Of a DNA stretch of 64,000 bases, positions 34,601 through 47,229 are shown in pieces. The DNA is from Sebastes aleutianus (taxonomy: Eukaryota > Chordata > Actinopteri > Perciformes > Sebastidae), in the NCBI GenBank assembly GCA_916700875.1, contig CAKAKS010000034.1, forward strand, positions 16,769,718-16,833,717. Direction: 5' to 3'. Below the pieces are notes generated by a model that saw only the letters and a list, made by a program, of their open reading frames with translations, had not been told where the DNA came from and made no database searches. A program made the position numbers and the translations under genes. Position 1 is the first letter of the stretch. Every line of letters starts with the position of its first letter.

Positions 34601-35194
34601 TTTTGCTTGCCTGCACCTCAACAGGCCTGCTGGGGCCAGGTAGGGATGTGAGGAATAGTTGTCGACACACAAAAGACTGCGCTTTTTGTCACCCGGAGGA
34701 AGGCTGCATGCCAAAACTCGTACGTGATGTAGACAGACGACAGGCCTGACAACATCAAGAGCATATGGCCCGAGTGTGTGTGTGTGTGTGTGCATGTACG
34801 TGTGTGATTTGTGCATGCACATGGCACAGCGGGCCTCAAGAGACAGATTTCTCCGTTTGATTAGTTTTCTTTTCCAGGCCTGAGCTCCCCTCCGCCAGCA
34901 GCTTAAAGGAGAATACATTTAGAAGTACAGTCCATTTGTTCCGGTCTTGTTTCTAGTTTATCACAGCTTGCAATCAGTGCCAGATATTGAAATGCTTACT
35001 TTTCCTAATTTTTTAAATAAAAACTTTACAGAATTAAAAAAATATTGCCCTTTATTTTATTATGATTTAAAAAAAAAAAAAATTGTCTTACTATATACTA
35101 TACTATTTTATTGTACATATATGTCTGTAGGCGTATATACATATATGTGTATTGATAAATACGTTATCCTATTTTATTACATGGCTTTATTGAA

Positions 35195-35400
35195 TACTTT
35201 ATTCTGATTGGTCAATCAAAGCGTTCATATATGTTCTGTTATTTCTTTATAACAGACCGTTGCTATGGACACAGTTCTGATGTCTGGCGGATTGTTTTTG
35301 TGTCAAATCATTGAATTCTTACGTTAAGTAGCCATGTAATAAGCGGGATAATGTACAGGTCGTGTTGTAAAATAAACCCCTTCAGGGCGATACGATCAAC
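35195..35400. repeat. dispersed repeat shared with 18280-18570
   Basis: Contains TTCTGATTGGTCAATCA, CAGACCGTTGCTATGG, AATAAGCGGGATAATGTACA and AATAAACCCCTTCAGGGCG, the reverse complement of the 18.3-18.57 kb repeat. Confidence 0.65.
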
Positions 35401-35771
35401 TCTAATTATAAAACCTGAAAACCCCATAAATAAATCATAAATAAAGGAACAGAGACGATCCAGATAAAAAAAAGACATTTATGTTCCAGTGAAGTTTGTA
35501 AGATAATATTATAGATGACTCATCCATCTTCAAATATAACCAACTGGAGGTCTCTGGCTTCATGTTTTCTGTAATGGATGATCTACTGTAGCTGGGGGCA
35601 GTTTTTAAATCTTTGGAAATCTTTTTTTTGTTCTGTACATAAACAAATGAGCAAAAAGCTTTTTTCTGAAGGGAGGAAAATGTTTAACTGTGTTGACTTT
35701 GGGCACATGCCAGTTACAATAATGTGAATGGCGAAGGGCACCCAAACAAAAAGCCTCAGAGAACACATGAC

Positions 35772-35773
<2 letters not shown>

Positions 35774-35812
<39 letters not shown>
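35774..35812. repeat. (CT)n microsatellite
   Basis: Uninterrupted CT run of about 39 bp. Confidence 0.97.
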
Positions 35813-35814
<2 letters not shown>

Positions 35815-37235
35815 CCCTTTCTGCCTTTCTCTCACCTTGCTGGTTTTGTGGAAAGTCAATATTGACCTTCTGTCATAAAGCCGGGCGTCAGATCTAATGT
35901 AATTTACTGCGTACAGTAAAAAGCCAGAGATGTAAAAGGAAGGAACCCCCCATGCACAAACAGACACCCATGTGAGGACGTATTGTTTTGAATCTTGGTT
36001 TTTGTTATGACAAAAGCTGTGAAATGGAAAAGATGTGAGGGGAGGGAGGAGGAGAGGATGATAACACAACACAGAGAGGCCTGGAGGAGGTGTTAAAGGC
36101 CAGTAGGTGAGAGCATTTAGCGCGGGGGGGGGGACGGACAAAAGAGAAGTGAAAGCTTGAGGCAGAAAGTGGAGGGCAGTGAAGGGGAAGAAAAAGGGGA
36201 GACAGGAGGGGTGAGAGGAGCTTCAGGGTGGCAGTGAAGGCTACTGAAGCTCTGCAGGAGTTTGGGAACCAGTGAACCTTGCTCTACCCCCCTACCCTTC
36301 CTCTTCTCATCCCCCTCTCCATCAATGTGAGGAAAGCCTCCCGGCGTGCCGGCGATACGTTTCCCATGAGCTTTAACATGCGGCCCATTAACCCTTCTCT
36401 GTAACGTCCTGCGCTGTTATTATTCTGTGGAGTCTTTAGGGGAAATAAAAATATTTTGCAGAATAACATTTTAGGGAAAGCGAGGGTGATTAAGATAAAA
36501 CGATAGAAGTCAGTGGTCAGTTTCATGATGGTGACACAGTGGTTGGGATTTTTCAGAGAGGGCGACGTCGTCAGTCGTTCCACTACTTTGGTCCAGAGAG
36601 AAATATCTTGACTCACCAGATATTCATGGTCCCCCAGAGGATGAATTGTCTCATGACGGGTCTCAACAACCATTGGATCGCCCCTGTCACCAAACACAAA
36701 CGTCAATATACTGCAAAACCCCTGATTGCATTCAATTACTGTTTTGTTTTTTTATCTGTCCTATGCCAATAATTTATAAAATACTAAGGCTGCAGTTGAA
36801 TAGTCGAAAAAAAATGACAACACTTTTCCTTGTCCTCGATGGAAAATGTCAAGAGGTCAAGGACAGATGTGAAGGAGAATTCATAACGACTTAGGAAAAG
36901 ACAACACGGTGTTAAGAGACCCCAACGAGGCTACGTAATCATGCGACGGCAGATGTTATTGACGTGGGTCGGCCGCAAACAAATTGTGGGACAGCATTAT
37001 CTCCTTTCTTTTCGTAAAGGATGATCCAGTGTACACTAGTTGAAGAAAGGAAGCATTGAAGCACCTTTCCTTAGCATTTAGAGAATTCAACCAGCTCTTA
37101 TCATGGCTGCTATACTTGTGGGTCATTCCACGCAGTTAGGAACCTTCCTGAGCAAAAAAGACTATTCGATCGCAGCCTATCTCTCTACAGGACTTACTAT
37201 AAATAACTCTTGAGGTGTGGAATCATCCATTATTA
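35813..37235. other. intergenic, no recognised gene
   Basis: A purine-rich stretch (about 36020-36240) and a GC-richer repeat-free block (36290-36440). A fragment of the CCCAGAGGATGAAT-type repeat at 36600-36700. The longest ORFs here come from the low-complexity GA sequence. Confidence 0.4.
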
Positions 37236-37237
37236 AC

Positions 37238-37462
37238 ATAAATCCTGGAAATATGGGGTGATTGGATGGATTGCCATTAATATTTTGTACGGATACAGTA
37301 TGTTCCACAGGATGAATTGCAATGACCTGGGTGATCCCCTGACATTTCTTCTTTTGTCATAATGTGTCTAATATGTGGTCGGATTTGAACCAAGGCCGCT
37401 GCGGTAAGGACTCGGCCTTAGTAGGTGGGGCGCCTGCTCTACTAGGTGAACTACTGGGCCCC
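37238..37462 (-). mobile_element. tRNA-derived SINE head beside a dispersed repeat fragment
   Basis: On the minus strand a tRNA-like head lies at 37462-37375: A-box region TAGTTCACCTAGTAGAGC (37453-37436) and perfect B box GGTTCAAATCC (37391-37381). Downstream (37345-37238) is a fragment of the GATGGATTG...CCTGACATTT repeat family seen at 21.8, 54.8 and 61.7 kb. The head has no acceptor-stem match that would make a functional tRNA. Confidence 0.65.
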
Positions 37463-39340
37463 CCTTTAACTGCATTTTTGTCATTTTTACCATGTTAGCA
37501 TGACAGCCGCTACTTTTTTTTTATATTTTAAAAAATGAATGACGGCTGAATTCCATGTAGCTGCAGGTTCCTGGTATTGTGCATGCTGGCTCACTGTCAC
37601 ACTCTCATGACTTACTGGGACACTTGAATAGAACAGAGCCGTCGCTAATGTTTAACACCTGTGCTTTTCCTACTATGACAAGTCAAATCTATTATCCTGG
37701 AGTTGTAAAGGTCAACCTTTTCTCATGAAAATGTATGTATTAATCCACATAGCTATAATCTTTAAGCTTTTGTTTTTGTGGTGTCACGTTTAAATAAAGA
37801 ACCATTAGAGTAAATAACAGTTTTCACAAATCCGATGCTTAATATCTCAGAACCACTTCCCACTGAGACACAACCTTTGAAATAAATCGTTTGTAAATAG
37901 TCTCATAACTGACTCCCCTTCTTCACTTCACAGTGTGTGTGTGTGTCTATGTGTGTATCCAGGTAATAGGGAGTGATTAGATTCAATGGAAAAGCCCCTA
38001 TATCAGACAAACCCAGACACGCAGACAGACATCTCTGAGCTAATCCTTTCAGAATATCAAAGAAAGTCCGGCCTCCTGAGAGAGATGGAGGGAGTGACGG
38101 ACAGATGAGGGGAGAGAGGTCAGGAAATAGGCAGTGGGAGTTCAAAGAGGGGATGGAGAAAAGAGGGGAGGAGGGTCCAGGAGAGAGTTAAGAGAGTTCA
38201 AGTGTAAAATTAAGAGAATAAAACCCTTTGTAATCTGCTACTTGTCCACTGACCAACCACTGGTTCTCCATTGCTCGCTGGATCTCTTAAATCAGCTAAA
38301 GCTGTGTAAGCCCTTTCAGATTTACGCAGGGCTTTTCAGTCTTAAAGGTCATTTCACTGTCAGACTCCAGATGAAGCAGAAAAAAGTGCAAATGTATCTT
38401 GCTAATGTGGCAAAGAAACACCTGGAATTATTTTTATTCTTGGCTTTAAATCTCTCTAGTCAATGTGACTTGTACAGTGAGCGCCGTACAGTAAGGAGGC
38501 CAGTGTGGAGTGTGTTTTGTCTGAGCGGCCCCTGAAGCCCGGAGCTAGTCTGCCTTATCAGCCTCCTCTTGTCCCGTTGCCCCTGGCAACACATCCCACC
38601 TGGAGCGAGGCCAGCACCCCATTAAGGAGATCAAAGCTGGGCAAAGTGGATGAAGCTCTCTCTCTCTCTTTTCCTGTCTTCGTTTCTCGACATGTGTTTA
38701 TACCTGACAGACTTTTTTCTCTCTTTTTGCATTTTGTCTGTCTCTCTTCATGATATAGTTCTTAAAAATCTTTTTTGTTGTCATGAGAGGTTTAATGGAG
38801 ACAAATGACAGTTTAAGAATTACTATCAGTGACAGTTTACAGATGTGGTTGACTTACACAGGCAACGAGGCCTCCTCCCGTCAACTTCATGTTTTCGGAG
38901 ATTTAAAAAATGAATCCAGCATATTTTCTTTCCGTTTCCTCTTTAGCGCAGACGCTGATTACTCCTAGCTGTCATCACTTCGCTTAGCGGGCAGTGCTCT
39001 GAGACCCACAGTAGACCTGTTTTTCTCTTTTTTTAGGGAGGTTCAGTGGGTCTTTAGGGGGAGATAGCAGGTCAACAGTAGATGTCACATAGAAGTGGTG
39101 TACATCATCTGAAAGTTGGGAACCTGAAGATCAATTTGAGATGCAGCTCAGCACTGTGTGTCAAATTGTTCTAGTCATGAATCAGAAATAAATATGAATT
39201 AATTAATCAATCAAAGTGTATAAGGGAGGAATTAGAATGTTATGACTGAAGTATATGATGACCATGCTCTATTATGTCTCATAAGTTGTTGCAGGAATGT
39301 TTGTGTTGATATCATTTGTTACACAGATTCGGTGCTAAAT
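37463..39340. other. intergenic, includes an RFX-type X-box
   Basis: No coding exon. A (GT)n patch at 37930-37958. The segment 38490-38680 is GC-rich and repeat-free and carries an X-box palindrome, listed separately. Confidence 0.45.
38576..38590. promoter_or_regulatory. perfect X-box palindrome (RFX-type site)
   Basis: GTTGCCCCTGGCAAC is a 6+3+6 perfect palindrome that fits the RFX-family X-box consensus. A GATA-type word (CTTATCA) lies 22 bp to the left. Binding is inferred from the motif only. Confidence 0.5.
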
Positions 39341-39359
39341 TTAACATTTCTTTACCAAT

Positions 39360-40060
39360 CGAGAATTGATAAGAATGATCAACAACCCCTCCAAAATACC
39401 ACATTAAGACACCAAGACCTTGAGGAACACCATAGAAAAAGCCATGCTGTGATTTGGTATCAAAAACTTTTGACAGTTGGAGATTTCTAAGAATTGCATT
39501 TTTCAGCGATTGGAGGGCGAGCATTTATGTTCGGGAAACTGCGCAGAAACACCCTTATTGTCAATCTACCTAGGAAAGCCATCCATCCTCTGAATGCTCT
39601 AGGTCTCTATATTGTGACTGCAAAGTTTCATGAAGCTGTGATTATCTTAGAGGTCACCACTGGTCATTTTGTATAGTGAGGTCGAATTTCAAAAAATGGT
39701 CTCACTACAGTAAAATTGCTACTATGGGGACCAACATCATCACACATGAATACAATCAGGCTTATTGGATCCACAAGAGTCTCAACTTTACAGTGATACC
39801 CAATTTATGCATTTCTAAGACTGTTTAGGGACCCCTAGAGACTTATACTGCATTCAAAAAACTGCATGTGATTATCATAAAGTGGGCATGTGTGTAAAGG
39901 GGAGACTCGTGGGTACCCATAGAACCCATTTTCATTCACATATCTTGAGGTCTAAGGTCAAGGGACCGCGTTATTTACTCTCCTTACCGACAAGCTAGCA
40001 TGACATGGTTGGTAGGATAGATTTCTTAGGTTTTCTAGTTTCATGTGATATTTGTACCTT
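39360..40060. repeat. dispersed repeat with GTGGGTACCCATAGAACCC
   Basis: Contains GATTCGGTGCTAAATTTAAC, GTTTAGGGACCCCTAGAGAC, CGTGGGTACCCATAGAACCC and TATCTTGAGGTCTAAGGTCA, words I recognise as a widespread teleost repeat. Boundaries approximate; no other copy in this window. Confidence 0.5.
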
Positions 40061-41240
40061 CACTCTAGCTCTAAAACTCAGAGTCTCAGAGGGTTTTAAA
40101 GACAATGTCATGTTTCTATAACACCCACAGCCACCCATCCGCTTAGCCGCTTCATATTCAGCAATGTTTGGTTACATTGACCACAAAAATTCCTGCTCCC
40201 TGTTTGTGTACGTTTTAAATATGAAACATAAATAATGCAGCGATGACAAAGTCACAGCTGGAGAGGGGACGCTGGCCCGGTAACACAAACAGAGAGCTAG
40301 TGTTACTCCCAGCTGTCTCCTCGCTTCGCTTGCTGTGTTTTTAGGAACGGTAGCGAAACCCAGAGGTAGACTTGGACGCCCCTCGTCTTCTGTGGAGTGG
40401 AAAGTGGAAGTTTTCTGAAAGGAGGCCAACTTGGAAGTGTGAAAAGTTTCCTAAAATAACTCCATTACTGCAAGAGTATACAATAAAACGAGATTTGTAA
40501 TTCTAGCTATTGCTTTTGTAGTATCAAGAGGCCATTTGGGAAAGTCAGGCATGTGTAAATTCCATCATCTTTTCCTCCCAGTTTCCTTTTAAAAAACAAA
40601 TTAACATCATTAAACAGCAAATAAATCTGTACCTTTTATTCCAGGAGACAGTTGAGTTATGTGGCTCGTAACATTATCCAGCAGTAAATGCTGTAGTCGT
40701 GCATATGTTACATACAGTCTGCATGCCTGCCTGTCTCTGACACCTCTGTCAAACAGTAGAGTATAACAACATTGACGACTGGCACCTGCTGCAGCTATTA
40801 AACGCTCACGAGGCGAGTGTCACGATCCAGAAATATTCATCTTGTGATTTGGCAACTTGTCCACATGTAACCTCTTATGTTCATATCATGAGGTAAAAGT
40901 CAGGTTAAAGTCAGGTTAAAGATTAAAGTGGGGGTGGAGCAGTAATGATGTCATGTGTGAACGATGCCATCACCCACCTTGTGTGCTGTGAGGGGTTGAG
41001 CTGGCAGGCGTGAGGAGTCACAGGTGGATTCAAAAAGATTTTTTTTTTTTTTACCCGTAAATGAAACAAACTAAACTCAGGCTATATTAACTATAATAAC
41101 ATAAACAGGATATAGAACTGATCAGACTAAACTGACCTTACAAAGACAAAAACTGGCTGCAAAGGGGAACATACTATATTATGGCCGATCAGACCATTTT
41201 TGAAACAAAGGGGTAGCCCAAAGACAAACACACCTAAACT
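40061..41240. other. intergenic, no recognised gene
   Basis: Only a T-run at 41039-41053 and small direct repeats (AAAGTCAGGTT at about 40897-40918). Confidence 0.4.
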
Positions 41241-41247
41241 AGAAATC

Positions 41248-41395
41248 CCAATCACCCCCATGATGTGGCTCACACTTGGTACATTCTGATTGGCTACATC
41301 CTGTATTTAAGAGCTCTGACCTGACACGATGTCCCTCCAGCTGAAGCAACCAGCAGCACTGGTAACTCAAAGAAAAACAAGTTAAAGGTAAACTT
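41248..41395 (+). promoter_or_regulatory. isolated CCAAT/TATA promoter-like module
   Basis: Ordered core-promoter words on the plus strand: CCAAT (41248-41252), inverted CCAAT as ATTGG (41289-41293), TATTTAAG (41304-41311). A transcription start would fall near 41,335. About 55 nt later there is a donor-like AAAG|GTAAAC (41387-41394). No coding sequence follows in frame. Could be a promoter of an unannotated non-coding RNA, a transposon promoter, or chance. Confidence 0.3.
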
Positions 41396-41399
41396 ATCT

Positions 41400-43180
41400 A
41401 ATGACAAACTAAAGTGTTACTTTACAGAAGTTACCTGAAACAAAAGCTGTGTGTCATCATTTTATCTGTTTGCTGATGAATGTACATGAGGTCAAAAGGT
41501 CAACAAACTCAGTGAGGAGAACATGAACTGTTAAGCGTAAACTACAGTAAACTCAGGTGTGTGCAGGAGGCTTACCGTCATTTAAATCAGCTGTGTGGCA
41601 GCAGATGCGCCCATCACAGTATCAAGAGGGTGTTTTCTTCCTCTGGAAGTTTTGCTGTCAGCCTTTATGATGGCCTGAGAAAACATATTTGTATTTATCT
41701 GCTTCTTTTTCAGTTTCCTCCAGTGGCCTCTTCCTTAAGTCTGTTTTACACAAAGTCTTCAAAGCCAATGAAATATTTCTTTTGCTTCTCCCTTGGAGGA
41801 TATATTTAAAACCTTTTCTGTCTGCAAGAAAGAGGAATGGATATTAAGAGGGCTTACTAGACTGCGGTGCTGTAGAGCGGTATTTGTTGAAAGAGAGGAG
41901 ACAACTTGGAAACTGGTTATTGTTACCAAATGAAGCAGATGAAAATAAATAAATTAGTATCATAGATGTATTGCAAGCTTTAAAAGCATTAAAAGGCTAA
42001 ATAAAATGCATTTTGCACGTCATAACATGCATATTGCAACTGTGAAGTGGTTCAATCTTGTAAATGTACTGCTGGATGTGCAATATTGGACGGCTGGCTT
42101 CATTAAGCTCTCCAAGTCACCAAACATGATCCAGGAAGACATGAAAGAACAGTCAATTTTTACATTAAGTCTAAACCCATTTAAAGTAGTAATTTCCATT
42201 GAGTTTTTCTTTTAATACAATAGAAAACTTACTTCTTTACAGCGGAAAACATACAAAACCAAACCAAATAAAAACAAAAAAGCATTTCAAAGCTATAAAA
42301 ACTTGCCTAACTGCTAATTAGATTTCCCCTTTCTGGAATCAATCTGCAAATTAAACTCACAAAATGGATTATTGCAATAAAAACAACACACATCAATTGT
42401 TTTTTTTTTCTCTCTGTAAAATTGGTCAAGGTCCATGTCCATTTGTTGCATCACTGAGAAGCCCATAATGTCCTCAGTTGGGGACAAAGGGACTCAACAC
42501 AATAACACTGCTGTTACTGTTACTTATTTTACAGAGAAACCATGCTCATTATTCACTACTCTAGACTCCAAGTCACGCCACAAGTCACGCCACAAGTCAC
42601 GCTTGCATGCGAACTCATCTCTGGCTTACTGTACGGCAGCATTACAGGTGCTGTCTGGTTTGCGTGGGAGAGGAATGTGCAAATGTATCTGTGTATTCCA
42701 CAGTATCAACAAGCATGCATGAGAACGGGATGCTTCCAAAAGAGAGTAGGCGGGAGTGTAAAGTAGCCACAATTTGTTACTGTACCTACGTAGATGTAGA
42801 CTTTGCTTTCAAGCTGTTCTGACTCTGGCTTGCATCTGTGTACTCCAAAATGGACATGGATAGTTGATGTGTGTGTATGTGTGTGTGCTTTTTGGATGCT
42901 GATGCAGCCGAAGAATATTTCCTCCAAGTATGGCCTTAAGAGTTATTTCCATTCAAAATAAGATAAGAATTACTTCAACTTTTTCTTCGCTGGTATTCCT
43001 GTTAAGGTTTACATTTATGGCATTTGGAACATTTCCACCGCTGTGTAGTGGGAGTTGTTGGATAATCTGCTTGTGTGTTAGGCTGGCTGAGGATCTGAAG
43101 AGCGTAACTTGTGAAACTCAGGTCAGGAGGGATCACTAAAGACAGTTCAAAGACAACCCCCCCTGCTCTAATAGCCTGCA
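41400..43180. other. intergenic, no recognised gene
   Basis: A 13-bp tandem CCACAAGTCACG-type repeat (three copies, about 42568-42603). Nothing else recognised. Confidence 0.4.
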
Positions 43181-43189
43181 GGAGGTAAT

Positions 43190-43470
43190 GCACATAATGG
43201 TTTATAAACACTGGTGGGGGCCAATGTACCTAAACACAGTACAAGTTGAAGACCAAACGCTCAGAGTCTGTCCGTTCTGGGAGAATTTGGATCCGTCCTC
43301 AGTTGCTCTTCCTGAGGTTTCTTCCATTTTTCTCCCTTTTAAAGGGTTTTTTGTTTCGGGAGTTTTTCCTTATCCGAAGGGAGGGTTGAAAAGGACAGTG
43401 GGTGGCATATGTAAGGATTTTAAAGCCCTCTGAGGCAAATTTGTGATATAGGGCTATATAAAATTGACTC
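43190..43470 (+). repeat. teleost dispersed element with CCTGAGGTTTCTTCC ... CTCTGAGGCAAAT tail
   Basis: GCTCTTCCTGAGGTTTCTTC, AAAGGGTTTTTTGTTTCGGG, GTTTTTCCTTATCCGA, AAAGCCCTCTGAGGCAAATT and GGGCTATATAAAATTGACTC occur in the order typical of a very widespread teleost repeat. Truncated or full status unknown. Confidence 0.65.
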
Positions 43471-43973
43471 ACTCTATCTCTCAAACCTACATGTGACCTT
43501 CCTGCTCCTCTTCACATCACTGCCGTCTGTGTTAGGCAGCAGCTTTGCCAAAAGCCAAAAATCAAACAAGGGAAGGTATCAAGTTAGATACACTTGATCA
43601 GTTTCCATGGTAAACTCAGAAACAGAGTCCCTGTAGAGGGAAATACTCTACTGGCTGCAGTTTACTGGCAGGTCCTCAGGAAACACCGACAAAAGCCATT
43701 TTCCAATTACAGTAAGTCTTGTCATCACTCTTCTCAAGTACCCATGTGGCACTGGCTGTAAGCCACCGCGGCTTCTTGGATCCTCGTCAAGCAAAGAAAG
43801 ACAGAAGAGAATTTTGGGCCTTTGTTATTTGAGGATACAGTTATTTATATAGACAAAGCTGTTACAGACTGAAGACTACAGTGAGAGCTATGGGCTGACC
43901 TGAAAAGGCCTGTGACATGGGCCAACTGGAGTATATCGAATTCTGTTGATACGCACCTTAGAAAACCAAGACT

Positions 43974-44120
43974 GGGGCGTCCTGGTGGCGTAGACGCTGA
44001 CCATGTAATCTCAACATTGAGTCTGGCCGGGTGCTTTCTTTGCATGTCATCCCCCGTCTTTCTTTCCACTTGTTTGCTTTCAGCTCTCTACGGTCTCTTT
44101 ACCGGTTTAAGGAAAATATA
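43974..44120 (+). mobile_element. tRNA-derived SINE
   Basis: Starts GGGGCGTCCTGGTGGCGTAG (A-box region), with a degraded B box (GAGTCTGGCC), followed by GGTGCTTTCTTTGCATGTCA, TCCCCCGTCTTTCTTTCC and a tail ending in ACCGGTTTAAGGAAAATATAA. Order and sequence match a common teleost SINE body; about 14 bp of the head seem lost after the A box. Confidence 0.75.
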
Positions 44121-44309
44121 ATACCCAGAAATACCTTTTAAAAAAGTTAGTTCTGTGAGCCTGTATTTAGGAACAGTGGTATTTTGAGCTACATGCTAAC
44201 ATCACAGGCTGTTCTCATACTCCGTTCGTAGCTATACCTATTCAAATATGCAATGTAATTTGCATATGTCCCACAAAATAAATTTGTATGTAATCCACGT
44301 AATGGTGAA

Positions 44310-44690
44310 CCAGGAAGTATAAAGAGCGACAAACACTTCATAGGGGGGAGTTTGGGGTGGATGGTCGGGTCAAAAAACGCCGATGTTTGTACCCCATATG
44401 AAACCAGAAGTCAACGTTGTTTTATTTGTTGAACTACGATCTTTTCCTAAACCCAACTAAGTATTTTTTGTCACATAACATCAGTGCTTAAGTTACGCCA
44501 CTTCCTGTGTTATTTTAACCCAAACCATGATCTCTTCCTAAACCTAATTAAGTAGTTTTGCTGCCTAAACCTAACCAAGTTAATCTTTTCCTAAACTTAA
44601 CTTAGTAGTTTTGTTGCCTAAACCTAACCAAGGCGATCTTTTCCTAAACCTACGTAAGTTGTTTTGTTGCCTAAACCTAAGGAAATTGTA
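44310..44690. repeat. TTAGGTTTAGGCAAC-type repeat with 53-bp tandem units
   Basis: GCCTAAACCTAA occurs at 44563, 44616 and 44669, exactly 53 bp apart, with AGTAGTTTTG and TCTTTTCCTAAAC words between. Reverse orientation relative to 18.9-19.3 and 47.2-47.8 kb. Confidence 0.8.
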
Positions 44691-45940
44691 TCTCGTGAAG
44701 ACGGAAATTTATTTTGAAAGACTGTATGCATGTAACAAGTGGCGATTGACGTGTTGCTGGACATTCATAGGAAAATGCATGAAAAATGAGGAATAACTTT
44801 TCGTAAGATATCGTACGAACCGTTGTATGAGGATACGTTGAACGTCAACATACACAATGACAACATGTCGATTTAGCAGGTATAATGTTTACCAGCATTG
44901 CCATCTATGCTGTTAGCTTAGCAAAAAAAACAAAAACTACAACAAATGGGGTGAAATATTCTTACTGGGAATACGCTAAAGTGGTTTGGCCATAGAATTT
45001 GTAACACTCAGCTGAAACATCACTTTCATTTAGCGCAGACACTTTCCAAAATTTCCTGATGTTGGTGTGAGGACCCTTGAGTCCAAGAACATACTACGCT
45101 GTGAGGACAGCCCATTCCTCAATGTTGGACTGTATTTTCCACAGGCAAACTGTCTCCGTGTGTGTCTTTTCTCACGTTCATTCATCCAGGGACGTTAACC
45201 GATACATGCTCTTTTCCAACGACCTACAGCTCCATGTTCCTGTGTGAGTATCACTGATTTTTACTGTGCAGCAGCTCTGAGTGAACAGCTGTGCTGCAGG
45301 AATGAGTCTAAAACTTCTCGTTCAAGGACGCCTCACCAGTAGCGCTTGAGAAAGACTGTTTCTTATTAAATGCTCCCTGACCAGCATCGCCAACCTTGTC
45401 TGGGGATTTGAAGCAAATCCTGTAAGAAGCCTGCAACCTTCAAGGTTTGATCCCTCGTTTTTGTATCCTGTCTTTCATAATAAAAGTCTCATTCCTTAAT
45501 CAAGAAGTGAAACATCTCTGGGCCATCTGGTCTCTGTCACAATAATGTAAACTAATGTTACTCTGTCACAAATGTGTAATGATAACCTGAAAATAATACA
45601 CAAGCTGGAATTATTCTCCAGAAAGCTGTAGCTGTGAACTTACTGGTGACCAGACCTCAATAGAGCTCTGTGTCCAAGTCTTCTCTTCTTTACACTCGCA
45701 CTTGAAAGCATCACAGGCCCTCACAATCAGCAAATGAGCGACCTCCGCCCGCCACTGCGTGAGGGGGAGTAGGAGCGAGAGACAGAGGGAGGAGGAGAGG
45801 AATGTTAGATGGAGTGGGGCAGTTCAGTAGTCATGCTTACTTAACTTTGTGGGTTAATTACCATACTGACAGATTGATTACTGAGAGTGACAGAGGAGGG
45901 GGGTCTGGCAGCAGCTCCCAGCTGTACTCCTTAACCTTCA
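44691..45940. other. intergenic, no recognised gene
   Basis: Segment 45069-45540 has weak LTR-like features (see rejected list). Otherwise nothing recognised. Confidence 0.35.
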
Positions 45941-45944
45941 AACA

Positions 45945-46135
45945 GTGTGTGTGTGTGTGTGTGTGTGGGTGTGTGTGGGTGTATGTGAGAGAAAGTCACG
46001 CCGCAAATGGTAATTGGAGAGTGTATGGGATTGTGTGAATAATAACTGGTTAAAAGAGAGTGAGTATTTCCAGACCTCAGTGGATGTGCATCATTGCCTG
46101 GTTGACTGCAAAGTGTGTCTCTCGCGTTGTGTTTC

Positions 46136-46169
<34 letters not shown>

Positions 46170-46170
46170 G
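45945..46170. repeat. (GT)n microsatellites
   Basis: Two GT runs: about 45946-45980 (interrupted by GGGT) and 46139-46168 (uninterrupted). Confidence 0.95.
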
Positions 46171-47225
46171 GACACCTGGAGCTTGAATAGAGTGTTTAGG
46201 ATGTCTGTATCCGTATACTTTTCAGTTCAAGGGTCGCTGCAAAGGTCCCGCATGTCACCGCTGTTGGAAAACAAACACATCAACAGTAACACACACAACC
46301 ATTTTCTTGTCAGCAGGTTCTGGCTCTGGTCACATGATTGTGTTAATTATCATTACCGCGTGTGCTGCGGAAGATGCAGCTTACAAACTTTATAAACTGT
46401 TGCAGGGACTGCCTCATGCACATACAGGTTGTTGACACAAATATGTACTGTATAAGAATATACACACTTGGATTGTGTTTTTTGATATTTCAAACATGGT
46501 TGAACGAAACAAGTCGCTTGACCTCCCGCACTGAACCCGACACACAGATGTGTGTGTTGACACTAGTTTCAACACAGCTGTTTTTTATTTAGTTTCAAGC
46601 TTCATTTGGGACACAAGACGCAAACACATCCAAGTGTCTGACTACTGCGAGAGGCATTTGTATGACTGTGTTTTGTATCCAGGTGCATTCATGTGTACCT
46701 TAATCTATTATAAATGAATAAATAAGATTCAAATGTCCGCACCCTAATTTAGAGCTTTCACATCTGCTGACCTGCACAACCTCGCTGACCTCATCCTCTG
46801 ACATTATAGAGCTTCTGAGCAGCGATGCGAGGGATGAGCCAAGAGACGAAGAAGGAAGTGGCTTAAGTGGTTTTTTTTCTTCGTTTGTTGGGGATCAAAG
46901 CTGGCTCCCGCTATAAGAGCTGTCTCTCTCATAAGGAGGATTAGTACAAAACAAATGCAGCAGCTCCAGCTCGGCCCTCGAAGTCTCCCACTGAAGGGGG
47001 GAGGAGGAAGAGGAGGAGGGGCGCTTTCCCATGCCGACACAGGTAGGCATTTTGGTCATGATCTCCTCACACACACAAACCTGTTGATGCTGTGACGGGT
47101 CAGTTTGTTGGGGGAAGCCCTTGTTCAGCCAAGCACCAAAGCAAAGAAACACTGGAGAGCTGAACAAGTACACTGTGACCACCAACTTTGGTGTGTGTGT
47201 GTCAATGTGTTTTCATTGACCCAAC
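46171..47225. other. intergenic, no recognised gene
   Basis: Nothing recognised apart from a GGAGGAGGAAGAGGAGGAGG purine tract at 47000-47021. Confidence 0.4.
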
Positions 47226-47229
47226 CCGA

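Noticed and set aside
34415..34918. 167-codon minus-strand ORF
   Set aside because: Long only because the (GT)n runs encode HT repeats without stops; no family resemblance.
35605..36141. 178-codon minus-strand ORF
   Set aside because: Contains an RERERE run from the (CT)n microsatellite; no recognisable domain or splice context.
36284..36706. 140-codon minus-strand ORF
   Set aside because: It runs through a dispersed repeat fragment at 36600-36700 and shows no domain; treated as chance.
44431..44690. interstitial telomeric repeat (CCTAAACCTAA words)
   Set aside because: Units are 53 bp, not TTAGGG hexamers, and belong to a dispersed repeat family.
45069..45540. solo LTR (TG...CA ends, AATAAA near 45478)
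   Set aside because: No target-site duplication and no second copy in the window; the ends are too weak to support a call.
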